Shown here: one piece after another, positions 41,540-53,000 of the stretch | Layout: each line of letters starts with the position of its first letter | How positions within the stretch are numbered: the first letter of the stretch is position 1 | NCBI GenBank assembly: GCA_963682005.1 | Contig: OY820914.1 | Coordinates: 3,348,001 to 3,412,000 of the forward strand | Source of the DNA: CAIYUC01 sp963682005 | GTDB lineage: Bacteria > Bacteroidota > Bacteroidia > Bacteroidales > FEN-979 | Reading direction: 5' to 3' | Length of the DNA: 64,000 bases | The notes under the pieces: generated by a model | Seen by the model: the letters and a program-made list of their open reading frames with translations, nothing else | Told to the model about the DNA's origin: nothing | The model's database searches: none | Made by a program: the position numbers and the translations under genes

Positions 41540-44488
41540 GTGAGGAAATGGATCATTCTTTTACTTATATCTTCATTGACGCCGGCCATTTCCCTCCGGG
41601 CGCAGAATCCCTATATTCATCATTATACGACTTTCGACGGACTGCCTTCCAATACCATTTACCATATCTGCCAGGACAGTAAGAAATTCACCTGGTTCGC
41701 AACAGATGCCGGCGTGGTGCGCTATGACGGAACGACCTTCACCAATTACCGGAAAAAAGACGGGTTGAGCAGCAACGAAGTGATCCGGATCAAGGAAGAT
41801 TCATCCGGCAGGATATGGTTCTTCAACCTGAATGGCAAGCTGAATTATTTCTTTAAGAACAGGATCTATAACTCTGCAAATGCACCATTCCTGGATTCAA
41901 TGAGGAATGTAAATTATTTCATTGATTTTTTTGAGGATAAGGATCATAGCCTTTATTTTTATAACAGGCGATATGAAATATTCATCCTCACATCCCGGAA
42001 TAAGGTTGAAAAGATGAACATGGATGAGGATCTGCTGAAAGGCAAGTCGGCTTATAGTTTCACAGGAGAATCTGATCTGAGATTCATGAGCAGAAACGCG
42101 AAGGGCGATTTTACTTTCTGGACACGGTGCAGGATCACGAACGTTGATGCATCCTTGAAAACCCCGGTTAACGTATTCGATTCAATTCCAATCTGGAAAG
42201 TGTTCCCGGGCCCTGCCAATTCCCTTTATATTTCGGCCTATCACTACGGGATCTACAAATTTGTCACTGAAAATGAACTTCACCGGGTATCTGCTCCGTT
42301 CAAACTCCCTTTTACATATGCAGGGATAACCTCCATCCTGGAAGATTCCGATGGGTTTTTATGGATCGTAACTTTCGACAAGGGGGTTTATTGCATGCAT
42401 GACAACCAGGTCATTTGTCATGTAGATATCAAAGACGGACAGTCAATTATCCAGGACAATGAAAATAACATCTGGGTCAGTTCGATGAAAGACGGGGTTT
42501 ACAAAATCAGTCCATATCTGAACCATCACAGGCATTATGAAAGCGCACAGTTCCAGGACAAGGGAGTCACTGCCTTGTATGTCAAGGCCGGGAAAGGCCT
42601 TTGGTTTACGAATGGCAATATGGTTTACCGGTTGAAAAACAATTTTTTTTCCACATTGGATATCCCGCTTAATAATATTCCTTATAACAGGATGTACCTG
42701 TTGGACAATAATACACTGATATTAGGAGGAGAAGGCTCGTTTGTTGTTGCTGTTGAGGGGATCAGTGCGGATGGTCGAACGAAGCATATCCATTATGAAA
42801 GGCTGTCAAGAACTTACCATTTTATGAAGAACTTCACAATTAACAGGCGGGAGGATAAGCTGAATACATTCGGGCATCTTTCGGTTTTTCTTTACCACAC
42901 CGTCAGTCTTTTCAGTGATTTCAGGGAAATAAATACCGGAGAACATGTAAATAATGCTTTCTACAATATAAGGGATGAACTGGTGATCAATGCAAAGAAA
43001 ACCTACCTCTGCCAGGATGAAAAACTACAGCCATTTAAAGAATTGTCGCGCTTTGATAACTCGATTATCACCGGCCACCTGATCCTTGATGATTCAGTGG
43101 AATTGTACAATATCGAAGGTGATAGCATCTATTTATATAACCAGCGTGCCTTCTTCAATCTTACTGCGGAATTGGGTTCACCATTCGATATCCAGGTAAG
43201 GAATATCTTTTACCACGAACCTTCCTTGTATTTATCAACCTTCCGGAATATCTATAAATGTGATAATCCGATGAACATCATTGACCATAAGCAGGTTCAC
43301 CTGCAATTGATCGATATAAACTTCCGGAACATTCATGATATCGCAGTGTATAATGATTCCCTGTGCATCGCCTCGGATGATGGGCTGACCATTATACCGG
43401 AAGCGATGATCAATAAAATCACAACACACACTCCGATTCCCTATTTTCAGTCTGTGGTAGTCAATGATACAGAACTGGATCCTGAAGAGAATGAATTGCG
43501 GATGACGGGAAGGAATAAAATTTCATTTTCCTTCAGTTGCATCAACTATTCATCGTCGCCGATCCTTTATTCATACCGCATGGAAGGTGTGGATACAGCC
43601 TGGATGACCAGCTCATCCAGAAAGATCATCTACCAGTCTTTGAAACCGGGTAATTATGTGTTTCAGCTTCGGGTACGCAAGCTCAGTGCCGCATGGAGCA
43701 GGCCGGTGGAGTGCAGAGTCATTGTAAAAGCTGCTTTCTGGCAGCATCCATTGTTTTATGTCAGCCTGATACTGTTGTTGTTTGTGATATTGATTTTTTT
43801 CATAATCCGCAGGAAAAACCTGCAAATGAAACGCACGGAAATCGACCACCAATTGATCATTCTTGAACAGAAGGCTTTGCAATCCATGATGAATCCCCAT
43901 TTCATTTTTAACTCATTAGGTTCCATACAGAATTACCTTCTTCAGAAAAAATCAGGAGATGCGGCCTTATATCTTTCGCAGTTCGCCCGGCTCATCAGGC
44001 AGAATCTCAATGCCATCAACACGGCGAATATCAACTTGGAGGAGGAAGTGGACCGGCTGAAGAATTACCTCGACCTTGAAATGCTGCGCATGGAGAATAA
44101 ATTCAGGTATGTTCTTGATGTTGATGAGAGCCTGGAGGCTGATGAAGTACTGATCCCTTCCATGATCACCCAGCCTTTTGTTGAGAATGCCATCTGGCAC
44201 GGAATCTCTATGTTGACTGTCCAGGGAGAGATCGCCATCCGGTTTGTAAAGATGGATGAACGGTCTTTAAAAATAATTATCCAGGATAATGGTATCGGGA
44301 TGCAGAAATCCCGGTCATTTTCCCAAAACAGCGACAAGCATTTTCATCTTGGTATGGAAATGACGCGCCGGAGGCTGGAACTGCTGGGTAAAAAATATTC
44401 GGTTGACACCAGCATAGAAACCTCTGAAGTCTCTCCCGGTCTGCCCAACCCGGGAACGAGGATTGTGCTGGTGGTCCCGGTTTCCTGA
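41540..44488 (+). CDS. Hybrid-propeller sensor histidine kinase (LytS/PF06580 type)
   Basis: About 982 residues from GTG 41540, one base after the regulator's stop; a TTG at 41507 inside that gene is less likely. The order is: signal peptide (WIILLLISSLTPAISLRAQ), a two-component-regulator beta-propeller (ITSILEDSDGFLWIVTFDKG and similar blades, ~30-620), a Y_Y_Y domain (~640-725), one membrane helix (FYVSLILLLFVILIFFIIRR), and a His_kinase domain with His787 in NPHFIFNSLG. The ATPase has FVENAIWHG and IIQDNGIGMQ. It probably senses a periplasmic ligand such as a glycan or surface cue. It is co-transcribed with the LytTR gene. Confidence 0.92.
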   Translation: MRKWIILLLISSLTPAISLRAQNPYIHHYTTFDGLPSNTIYHICQDSKKFTWFATDAGVVRYDGTTFTNYRKKDGLSSNEVIRIKEDSSGRIWFFNLNGKLNYFFKNRIYNSANAPFLDSMRNVNYFIDFFEDKDHSLYFYNRRYEIFILTSRNKVEKMNMDEDLLKGKSAYSFTGESDLRFMSRNAKGDFTFWTRCRITNVDASLKTPVNVFDSIPIWKVFPGPANSLYISAYHYGIYKFVTENELHRVSAPFKLPFTYAGITSILEDSDGFLWIVTFDKGVYCMHDNQVICHVDIKDGQSIIQDNENNIWVSSMKDGVYKISPYLNHHRHYESAQFQDKGVTALYVKAGKGLWFTNGNMVYRLKNNFFSTLDIPLNNIPYNRMYLLDNNTLILGGEGSFVVAVEGISADGRTKHIHYERLSRTYHFMKNFTINRREDKLNTFGHLSVFLYHTVSLFSDFREINTGEHVNNAFYNIRDELVINAKKTYLCQDEKLQPFKELSRFDNSIITGHLILDDSVELYNIEGDSIYLYNQRAFFNLTAELGSPFDIQVRNIFYHEPSLYLSTFRNIYKCDNPMNIIDHKQVHLQLIDINFRNIHDIAVYNDSLCIASDDGLTIIPEAMINKITTHTPIPYFQSVVVNDTELDPEENELRMTGRNKISFSFSCINYSSSPILYSYRMEGVDTAWMTSSSRKIIYQSLKPGNYVFQLRVRKLSAAWSRPVECRVIVKAAFWQHPLFYVSLILLLFVILIFFIIRRKNLQMKRTEIDHQLIILEQKALQSMMNPHFIFNSLGSIQNYLLQKKSGDAALYLSQFARLIRQNLNAINTANINLEEEVDRLKNYLDLEMLRMENKFRYVLDVDESLEADEVLIPSMITQPFVENAIWHGISMLTVQGEIAIRFVKMDERSLKIIIQDNGIGMQKSRSFSQNSDKHFHLGMEMTRRRLELLGKKYSVDTSIETSEVSPGLPNPGTRIVLVVPVS

Positions 44489-44631
44489 CTGCCATTCCCA
44501 ACCTATAAGTTACCATTCAATCAATCAAATATACCATTGACTAATTGTGCCAGTGTATCTGTACGGATTATCTTATAATTGCCGATATTATTTGTATAAT
44601 TAGAGTCGACCATCATTAAATGACCTGCATC

Positions 44632-47600
44632 ATGAAAAACACCAAATTAACCGAAGCCTGGCTTTTCATTTTTATGATAATCGTTAACATCGGTTTCTCT
44701 CAATCTCAGGAAACACCGTGGTTTATCGAGAGTACTTTTCCGTCCGATATATTTGCCCCCCATCTGGTCGGAATTAATATGCCACAACCCACCGGAAGTC
44801 CCTCCAATTGGATCTCGCCGACTTCACAGCAACAGTTCTACAATTTTCCACTGTTGATTAATTCAATTGGTCCCGCATTACTTCGTTGTTCGGATAATCA
44901 ATTTACAAGTATGGGCTGGGGAAGGGGTATCTTTCTCAGGAGCGGAGCAGCGCTTGTCTGGGGAGACACCACATATTTTGATAATGCCACGCATGCCGAC
45001 AACTGGCTTTTTATGACGTATCCGTCTTTGAATCCTATTGGTGATGCAGCTACCGGTTTAATTCCGAGGCAAACTACCGCTGCCGGGATCGCCACTGTCG
45101 CCCCGGACTATATATCAAAAATATATGGCCAGACCCGAGCAGGGGAGCCCTTTCAAGGAACTTATCAATTCTATAAAGGTGTCATTGCCGGCTCCGGAAA
45201 CCAACGACTCGAATCTGATGCCATGGTGCGAAATGATAATTACTACCAGAGTGTCCTCCTGGGTTTCCAAAACACCACCACCTTTTCTAACAATGACGGC
45301 ATCGTGGTGGCTGAAGGGAATAACACGTTGGCCCGCAGCGGTATCATGAGCAAAAGAATTAGACTTACAGGTGACCCCAGTCAACTTCTGACAGGAACCG
45401 GGACCTGGGTAAAGCCCTGGTTACTTGATGGAAATTCGGGTACAATGGATGACATCCACCTGCTTGGTAACTTCCTGGGCACTAAAGATGGTGTGGCTCT
45501 TAGCTTTAGGGTTAATAACCAGAGAGCAGGCCGAGTTGAATTTACCGGCCCCTGGTGTACATCTTTCGGTTACCAGGCACTTAATATATATAATACCGGC
45601 GGGTATAATTCCGCCTTTGGCTTTAAAGCACTATTTAACAACACAGATGGAAGCTGGAATACGGCCATTGGAAATATGGCACTCCTGGAAAATACCTTAG
45701 GCGGGGACAATACTGCTATCGGGGACGAAGCCATGATGCATAACATCGAAGGAAACCTGAACACAGCGGTCGGAGAGGGAGCTTTATTTCATAATACAAT
45801 GGGCAATGAAAATACCGCCAGTGGGTTTATGACCCTTTCAAATAACACAATTGGGAGCTGGAATACGGCGGTAGGTTATCAGGCATTGGGTACCAATGCT
45901 ACAGGAAATAACAACACCGCATTGGGATATATTGCCGGTAATTTCGGATCTCTCCCTGCCGGATTCAACAATACTTTTCTTGGTTATTCTACCGGGGCAA
46001 TAGGAGACGTTCCTTTTCACAATTCAACTGCACTTGGTTCCAATGCACATTTCATGTCGAACAATACGATGATTCTCGGGGATAATTCTGTATATGTCGG
46101 AATCGGTCTTTCGGATGTTGCCACACCCCCGGGAAACAAACTTGAAATAAATTTTCATGATGGCGACCATCTTAGCGATTTGGATGATATGACGTTTCCA
46201 GGAAGTGGTTTGCGGTTCAGGGACCTTACGTCGAGATCAACACCCGTGATGAATGTTGAAAAAGTTCTCAGTGTGAATACCGACGGTGATGTGATTTTGG
46301 CAACCGTCACCCCAGGTGGTTCCGGTGTCTATTCAATGTGCCCTGGCAGTCAGGACCCCACAATTAACCTGGATAATAACAATTTGTATGTCTATCTTTC
46401 ACAAGGAACAACGCCAGATATCAACAACACAGTAAATAATGTAATGATCGGTCAGCCTTGCGGAACTCAGACCAGGGGCAGGCTCGATGTTCGGCGACCC
46501 ATGTCTCCTGCAGGAGGGTCAACCGGGATCTACTCATTAAATACAGACCCTGGAAAATCTCAATATTCACATCCATCAGACTACCTGAACATGTCCTATC
46601 CATTCTCACCGAGCGTTGCAGTTTATGGATTTACAAATGCACCGGATCCGAATTTATTGTTAGATCCATTCAGAACTAATATCGGTGGTCTGTTTATGTC
46701 ATCCGGATCCATTATTAATATAGGCGTTTATGGGTCGGCGCGGCAACCCTTCGGTGGTGCGAACGGAGGACCAACAGGTGCATGCTATGGCGGATATTTC
46801 TCACCAAGAGGGTTAAATAACAATACAATTGGTGAGAATCTTTATGGCATATATGCATGTGAGACCAATCCGAACAATACAAACAACTGGACCTATGCAG
46901 GATATTTTGACGGAGATGTGAATATTATGGGAACTTGCACTGCGACTTTTTTTATTACATCAGATTCAACCATAAAAACCAACGTTACCGATATACACAA
47001 TGCCCTGGCAACCATATCATCCATCGAACCACGGTCATTCTATTATAAAACAAGTGAATATCCCTCTCTCAACCTGCAGGAAGGACAACAATTCGGCTTC
47101 ATAGCACAGGAGGTTGAACAAGTTCTTCCTGATGTTGTCAGGGGATTTGGAGTCCCTGAGAGGAAGGACTCAACGGGGAACATCATTGCAGAAGCACTTC
47201 ATCTCAAGAGTTTGAATTATCAAAGCCTTATACCTTTTGCTATCGCAGGTATCCAGGAACTGGACAGCATGGTAACCCATCTTTCGTTAATAAGTATAAA
47301 AACATCTGCTCCATTGAGTAAGAATTTTCTGATTAAATCAACCGGTGTTGATTCGATAGGCATCAGCCAGATCTACGATAACGGAGCCTGTGTCGGAATA
47401 GGAACAGACAGTGTACCTGAAGGCTATAAGATGGTGATAGAAGGAAAATTAGGAGCCAGGGATGTGTTAGTGAATTGCATACCCCCCGACTATCCCGCTA
47501 AGGGGACAAAGGGCACCAATCCTTCCTCCTGGCCAGATTATGTTTTTGACAGTAAATTCATCTTGACCCCGATTGAAGAATTGGAATCCTATGTTTCAGC

Positions 47601-47802
47601 CAACAGGCATCTGCCGGGTATACCATCTCAAAATGATATTGAAAAAGCCGGAGGAATACTCCTCGGGGAAATGGCGACCAGGCAAATGGAGAAGATCGAA
47701 GAGCTTTACAAGTATATCATTGAAATGAATAAGACAATGACAAAGTTAAGCGCTGAAAACAACGAACTGAAAGATCGTTTGAATAGGCTGGAGAATAAAT
47801 AA
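44632..47802 (+). CDS. Giant fibre protein with S74 chaperone and tail-fibre C-terminal domain
   Basis: The protein has 1056 residues from ATG 44632 (ATG 44620 is four codons earlier), with a signal peptide. Residues ~320-470 carry repeats of the NTAxG-xxAL type (NTAIGNMALLENT, NTAVGEGALFHNT), a YadA-head-like beta-helix found in trimeric fibres. Residues ~775-880 are a peptidase S74/endosialidase-chaperone domain: SDSTIKTNVTDI with the Ser/Lys self-cleavage pair, FGFIAQEVEQVLPDVV and YQSLIPFAIAGIQEL. After it comes a second domain (WPDYVFDSKFIL, HLPGIPSQNDIE, GEMATRQMEKIEELY) and a coiled coil. S74 normally ends a protein, so the extension is unusual. Confidence 0.85.
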   Translation: MKNTKLTEAWLFIFMIIVNIGFSQSQETPWFIESTFPSDIFAPHLVGINMPQPTGSPSNWISPTSQQQFYNFPLLINSIGPALLRCSDNQFTSMGWGRGIFLRSGAALVWGDTTYFDNATHADNWLFMTYPSLNPIGDAATGLIPRQTTAAGIATVAPDYISKIYGQTRAGEPFQGTYQFYKGVIAGSGNQRLESDAMVRNDNYYQSVLLGFQNTTTFSNNDGIVVAEGNNTLARSGIMSKRIRLTGDPSQLLTGTGTWVKPWLLDGNSGTMDDIHLLGNFLGTKDGVALSFRVNNQRAGRVEFTGPWCTSFGYQALNIYNTGGYNSAFGFKALFNNTDGSWNTAIGNMALLENTLGGDNTAIGDEAMMHNIEGNLNTAVGEGALFHNTMGNENTASGFMTLSNNTIGSWNTAVGYQALGTNATGNNNTALGYIAGNFGSLPAGFNNTFLGYSTGAIGDVPFHNSTALGSNAHFMSNNTMILGDNSVYVGIGLSDVATPPGNKLEINFHDGDHLSDLDDMTFPGSGLRFRDLTSRSTPVMNVEKVLSVNTDGDVILATVTPGGSGVYSMCPGSQDPTINLDNNNLYVYLSQGTTPDINNTVNNVMIGQPCGTQTRGRLDVRRPMSPAGGSTGIYSLNTDPGKSQYSHPSDYLNMSYPFSPSVAVYGFTNAPDPNLLLDPFRTNIGGLFMSSGSIINIGVYGSARQPFGGANGGPTGACYGGYFSPRGLNNNTIGENLYGIYACETNPNNTNNWTYAGYFDGDVNIMGTCTATFFITSDSTIKTNVTDIHNALATISSIEPRSFYYKTSEYPSLNLQEGQQFGFIAQEVEQVLPDVVRGFGVPERKDSTGNIIAEALHLKSLNYQSLIPFAIAGIQELDSMVTHLSLISIKTSAPLSKNFLIKSTGVDSIGISQIYDNGACVGIGTDSVPEGYKMVIEGKLGARDVLVNCIPPDYPAKGTKGTNPSSWPDYVFDSKFILTPIEELESYVSANRHLPGIPSQNDIEKAGGILLGEMATRQMEKIEELYKYIIEMNKTMTKLSAENNELKDRLNRLENK

Positions 47803-47818
47803 TCCCAACGACGAAATC

Positions 47819-49927
47819 ATGAAGACACATAAAAGAAATATGGTCAAAAGGGTTTTTCTGCTGTTTTGCCTGATCGTTGGATATCCTTTCATGCTCCTTC
47901 AAAGCCAGAACCTGGTCATTGACAGCACGACGTTTGATTCAGGGGAACAGCTGTTCTACAGTCCGGGAACCATCACCTCCCCGGATACCTGTGCAAGACC
48001 AGTAACGGTGATGGGAGATGCACACATCGAATATAAAGCTGCTCAATATGTTCACCTGGGATCCGGTTTTCGCACTGATTTCTCATGCGGCGGCGGAACA
48101 TTTCATGCATATACCGGAAGCCAGCCCCCGGTGTGCCCGACAGCCATCATTACCGGGGAACATGTTTTCTGCGGTTCATCGGTACTTTCCGCTGCATCAT
48201 CCGTCAACGACAGCGGAACGATCACTTCGTACCAGTGGCAATTCAATGGAAAGAAGATACATGATGCCAATGCGATGACATATTCTGCCTCCGAATCCGG
48301 GGATTACACAGTTTTGGTCTCAAATTCATATAACTGTACCGCAATTTCTGCCGTGTTCACCGTGCTTTGTTATCCCGCGTCCATACCAATCATTACAGGT
48401 CCGGCGTCTGTTTGCGTGGGTTCCGCTGGTAATGTTTATTCCACGCAGGCAGGCATGACCAACTACTACTGGTCTGTTTCTGCAGGCGGAATGGTAACGG
48501 GAGGGGGATTGGCCATGAATAATTCCATTACCATTACCTGGGTTGCAGCCGGTGCTCAAACCGTCAGTGTCAATTATACCGATTTATATGGCTGTATGGC
48601 TGCATCTCCGGCAATTTTCATTGTGCAGGTCAATCCGTGCTATTCGGTCAGCGGCACCGTTAAATATTATAAGCAGGCCGGTTCAAGTATTCCTCTTGAC
48701 AATATAGAACTCTGGCTGATGGACGGAGAAACACCCCTCGCATCAGCAACCACCACATCGGGAACCGGATATTATTCATTTGATCCGGTGAAAAATGGTG
48801 CATATACCATCACAGTGCACAATAACAACAAACCAGTCGGAGGGATTAACGCAACAGACGCAGCACAGATAAACTGGTGGGGGGCTTTCCCGTCCGCTAT
48901 TGAACAGGTAAGGTTTCTTGCAGGTGATGTTCGGTACGACTACTGGATGCAGGCCACCGACGCATATATGGTTCAGTATCATTTTGTGTATGGAACGCCA
49001 TTTACAAGAACCATCGAAACCGGGACGCCCTGGACATACTGGAAATCGGTCGGGAAAAATATATATTCCAATTTCAATCCGTACAATGGCCCATCCGAAT
49101 GGCCTATGGACATGCCTCTTGAAGTAGCGGATGGACCTGTATCCTATGACATTTTTGGCCTCGTCACCGGGGATTTCAATACAAGCTTTATCCCCGGCAA
49201 TGGTAAGGTGTCCAGTGAAAAGGTGCAGCTGATCAGCGGAGATGCAAGACAGGTCAGCGCGAATACTGAAACTGAGTTGCCAATTCGTATTGAACATGCT
49301 TCCAAAGTAGGTGCTGTCTCACTTGTTATGAATTTCCCCCCTGAACTGGTCGACGTAGATGAGGTAACCATGGCTGCTGTGGATGAACAACCTCAATGGA
49401 CTGTTATCGGAAACGAACTGAGGATCGGGTGGAATTCGAGGAATCCGGTGAATATTTCAGCCGGGGATATTGTGCTCAATCTAAGATTGACCACAACAGC
49501 CGCTTTCACACAGGGCTCAGTTATCCGGTTCACTCTGGCTCCGGATCCCCTCAATGAACTTGCCGATAACTTCTGCAACCCGATCCCGGATGCCATCCTC
49601 AGGATGGACGGGATCAATGCTTCCACTGTCGGGTTCGATAACCAGCCGCATGCCGGTGAACTTAAACTGGAAATTCATCCGAATCCATTCACCGAATTCA
49701 CCAACATCTCCTACATGCTGCCGCTTGACGGCGAGGTCACACTGACGATTCATAATTTTCTGGGGCAGGAATTGAAGACATTGGTAAGTGAACCACAACC
49801 AAAAGGCGATTATAGGTTGATGATGGACGGAAAAAAGCTCTTGCCAGGTATCTACCAGTTGACCCTGAAACTAAGGAACAATAGTGAAGAATTGCTGCGT
49901 ACTGTCAAACTGATCAGAACAAGGTAA
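47819..49927 (+). CDS. T9SS-sorted protein with Ig-like, dockerin-like and cohesin-like domains
   Basis: The protein has 702 residues with an N-terminal signal peptide. Cys-containing Ig/PKD-like domains lie at ~110-270 (SYQWQFNGKKI; GNVYSTQAGMTNYYWSVSAG). A carboxypeptidase-regulatory-like beta domain with dockerin-like repeats follows (INATDAAQINWWG and ATDAYMVQYHFVYG, ~275-440). A cohesin-like domain lies at ~475-600 (VSANTETELPIRIEHASKVG, IGNELRIGWNSR, GDIVLNLRL). The final ~80 residues are a T9SS sorting domain. From about residue 185 on it is closely matched by the end of the next gene, up to near-identical DNA over more than 100 bp. A scaffold or adhesin role is inferred. Confidence 0.83.
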   Translation: MKTHKRNMVKRVFLLFCLIVGYPFMLLQSQNLVIDSTTFDSGEQLFYSPGTITSPDTCARPVTVMGDAHIEYKAAQYVHLGSGFRTDFSCGGGTFHAYTGSQPPVCPTAIITGEHVFCGSSVLSAASSVNDSGTITSYQWQFNGKKIHDANAMTYSASESGDYTVLVSNSYNCTAISAVFTVLCYPASIPIITGPASVCVGSAGNVYSTQAGMTNYYWSVSAGGMVTGGGLAMNNSITITWVAAGAQTVSVNYTDLYGCMAASPAIFIVQVNPCYSVSGTVKYYKQAGSSIPLDNIELWLMDGETPLASATTTSGTGYYSFDPVKNGAYTITVHNNNKPVGGINATDAAQINWWGAFPSAIEQVRFLAGDVRYDYWMQATDAYMVQYHFVYGTPFTRTIETGTPWTYWKSVGKNIYSNFNPYNGPSEWPMDMPLEVADGPVSYDIFGLVTGDFNTSFIPGNGKVSSEKVQLISGDARQVSANTETELPIRIEHASKVGAVSLVMNFPPELVDVDEVTMAAVDEQPQWTVIGNELRIGWNSRNPVNISAGDIVLNLRLTTTAAFTQGSVIRFTLAPDPLNELADNFCNPIPDAILRMDGINASTVGFDNQPHAGELKLEIHPNPFTEFTNISYMLPLDGEVTLTIHNFLGQELKTLVSEPQPKGDYRLMMDGKKLLPGIYQLTLKLRNNSEELLRTVKLIRTR

Positions 49928-50070
49928 CTGCTGATCAATTAAGATCATTGAAAGAGATGAGACGATCCGTTTCTGTTCCTTATCTGCTCCGTTTAACTGC
50001 CTGGATTCATCAGAATGATAATCCACTGTTCATTAAGGTATTTGTAATATCATTTTAAAATCACACTATT

Positions 50071-53000
50071 ATGAAAAAGGTTTACTTTGTTCTTTTCATC
50101 ATTTTGTGCTGCAGCATTGATCTTCAGGTTAAGGCTCAGGCTGACTGGAGTTTGGTAGGTAATGCAGGGTTCACCAGTGGAAGAGCAGACAATTTAAGTC
50201 TCGCATTCAACCAGGCAGGTGATCCTTATGTGGCATATGCTCCTTTTGACGGGGTACGGAAAATCTCTGTCAGTAATTTTGTAGCCGGGACGTGGTCCAT
50301 TGTCGGGAATCCGGATTTCTCAGCAGGCTTTGCCGAGGATATCAGCCTTGCCTTCAATCCTGTCACAGACGAACCGTATGTTGCTTTCCGTGATTATGGG
50401 AATTCTTTTAAAGCGACAGTCATGAAATTGCCATCAGGTACGTCGACATGGGTAAATGTGGGGCCTGCCGGCTTTACACCATCATCCGTCAAGCATACAA
50501 GCCTTGCATTTTATCCCAACGGTGATCCCTATGTGGCATTTGCCGATCTGTCTCAGGGGGATAAGGCATCCGTAATGAAATATACCATTGCCGACGGGTG
50601 GCAATATGAAGGTTCGCCGGGTTTTTCTCCTGATATTGCAGGGTTTACCTGCCTTGTCTTTCAACCGGTCACCAATACCCCGTATGTGGCATTCAAGGAT
50701 CATCAGTTCATTTATCCCCAGGCATCAGTCATGAAATATGAAAATTCGACATGGCAGTATGTGGGTTCACCTGGCTTTTCTGATGCTGAGGCTTTTGAAG
50801 TAAGTCTTGCTTTCAACCCGGTAACGAATGAACCTTACCTGGCATTCGTCAATCATCCTGCCCCTCCTTCACCCGACTACAAAGCCATGGTGATGCATTT
50901 TGACGGAACGGACTGGGAAGATGTCGGCCCGAGCCCGGTCTACCCGGGTAATGTGGATGATACTAGGCTGACTTTTGATATTTCGGGGGTGCCATACCTG
51001 AGTTTTATTGATGTTGCCGACAATAATAAGGCTACGGTTATGACCTTTGATGGTACTGTATGGAATTTTGTTGGATTACAAGGATTTTCACCGGGAGGTG
51101 TGGCATACTCGGATTTGAAGCTCAACCAGGCCGGCCGGCCGTACATTGGTTTCATGGACCTCGCAAATTCCCTGAAAGCAACGGTCATGAGCTTTAGTGA
51201 TATAAGCTATTGCCCGGATGCTGATGCAGGTTCCGATACGACCATTCAAAAAGGTGAATACTTCACGGTGCCGGATGCCTGGGCGACCAGGTATGCTTCC
51301 GTATCCTGGACAAGTGGAGGCGATGGTGTCTTTTATAACCCGAACAGTCTGAACCCTGTCTATGCTCCAGGCTCTTCAGACATAGCAAATGGTTCCGTCC
51401 AGCTTTGCCTGACCGCATATCCGATCGATCCCTGCACATCTGCGGCCTCGGATTGCATGATACTCTCGATTGGCGGGTTGGATATCATAACGGTTACGTT
51501 GGCCGATTCAGGACAGGTGATCAATCTGCCGAACAATTACCTGCTCCAGGTCAAACTGCCCTGCAACCCTTCTACTGGGTTTGGATGGTATGTGACGGAT
51601 ATCGATCACAATGTACTCACCCAGGCAGGTAATTGGGATTTTTTGCCCGATTCGACAGGTTCAAAAGTAGGCCAATGGGGTACGGAAACCATAAGGTTTA
51701 CTGGTGTTTCGACTGGTACATCTGCTCTTAAGCTGGGATACAAGCGACCTTGGCTAGATGGTGTTGAACCTTCCGACAGTTTTAGTATCACCGTTGTCTC
51801 AAACGGGCGGTATGCAGGAAAGTATTTGCCAAAAGTACCATCTCAAAAGACCCACCGTACATCAACACCTAAAGCTCTTCCTTCGGCGTTTAGCTGGGAG
51901 TCACAGTGCACGCCCGTCAAAGATCAGGGTTATTGCGGCAGTTGCTGGGCATTTGCGGGATGCGGAGCATTTGAAGCGGTTATCAATATCACGGATCAAA
52001 TTGTCGAAGATATTTCCGAACAATGGCTGATAAACTGTGCAACGCCAACAACTATATTTGACGGATGCCAGGGAGGATCCTGCCCTAATGATTTTTTCAT
52101 GGCTCCCGGCTGTGTTTTTGAAAGCCAGGAAGGGTATGACAATTATAACTGTTCTACAAATTATGGAAAATATGCGGATTGCATAGGTGTATGCACAACT
52201 TATTCTCCCCGGCATGAAGCAATCGATTTCAGCGTAAATATTCCATCACCTACCGATGCCGCAATCAAACAGGCAATTTTTGATTATGGGCCTGTGTGGG
52301 CCAGCCTGTATGCCGGAGAAGACTTTGAACATAAATACCAACCGGGTACGATTTTTAGGACAAGCGATAATGGTACACCAAACCATGCTGTTGTAATTGT
52401 GGGATGGAATGATAACACCGGCAACGGCCCTGGATATTGGATAATCAAAAACTCATGGGGAACAACATGGGGTAACCAGGGATACATGGATATAGAATAC
52501 AATGTCAGCCAGATTGGCTCCAGTCCCAATTACATTGTTTATAAAGGAGGCTTCAATTCTGCTGATTTATGGGCAAAGGATTATCCTGATGATGTTGGCG
52601 ATGAGCCCAATACCATAACCTCGGGGCCCAACTTATATTTAAGTGAAGATATCTGGGTGCGTAATACCTCCCAGGACGGGGCTGTCTGGCCTCAGCCGCA
52701 TGCCGATCACCAGGACCCACAATACAGCAGTTCTCCATCGGTTTACTGCTGGCCTTCCGTTCAGATACGGAACAGGGGAAGCCGGCCTTCTTTTCTGGGA
52801 CAGTATAAATTAGCATTATATTGGGCTAAAGCATACTCCGGGCTTTCCTGGCCTGTCCCCTGGGATGTACAGACGTATTATCCCGTCAATAATCCCAATT
52901 CTCCGAATGTATTGATGGGAGGTAACATAGGTATAACATTAGATATTCCGGAAATCCCACCCAACAGTTCGTATTATATGGAGGCCGGAGGGCTGGGATG

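Noticed and set aside
48776..49297. 173-residue minus-strand frame, similar to another at 55111-55632
   Set aside because: Their similarity only reflects the duplicated plus-strand genes; no start context or family supports them.
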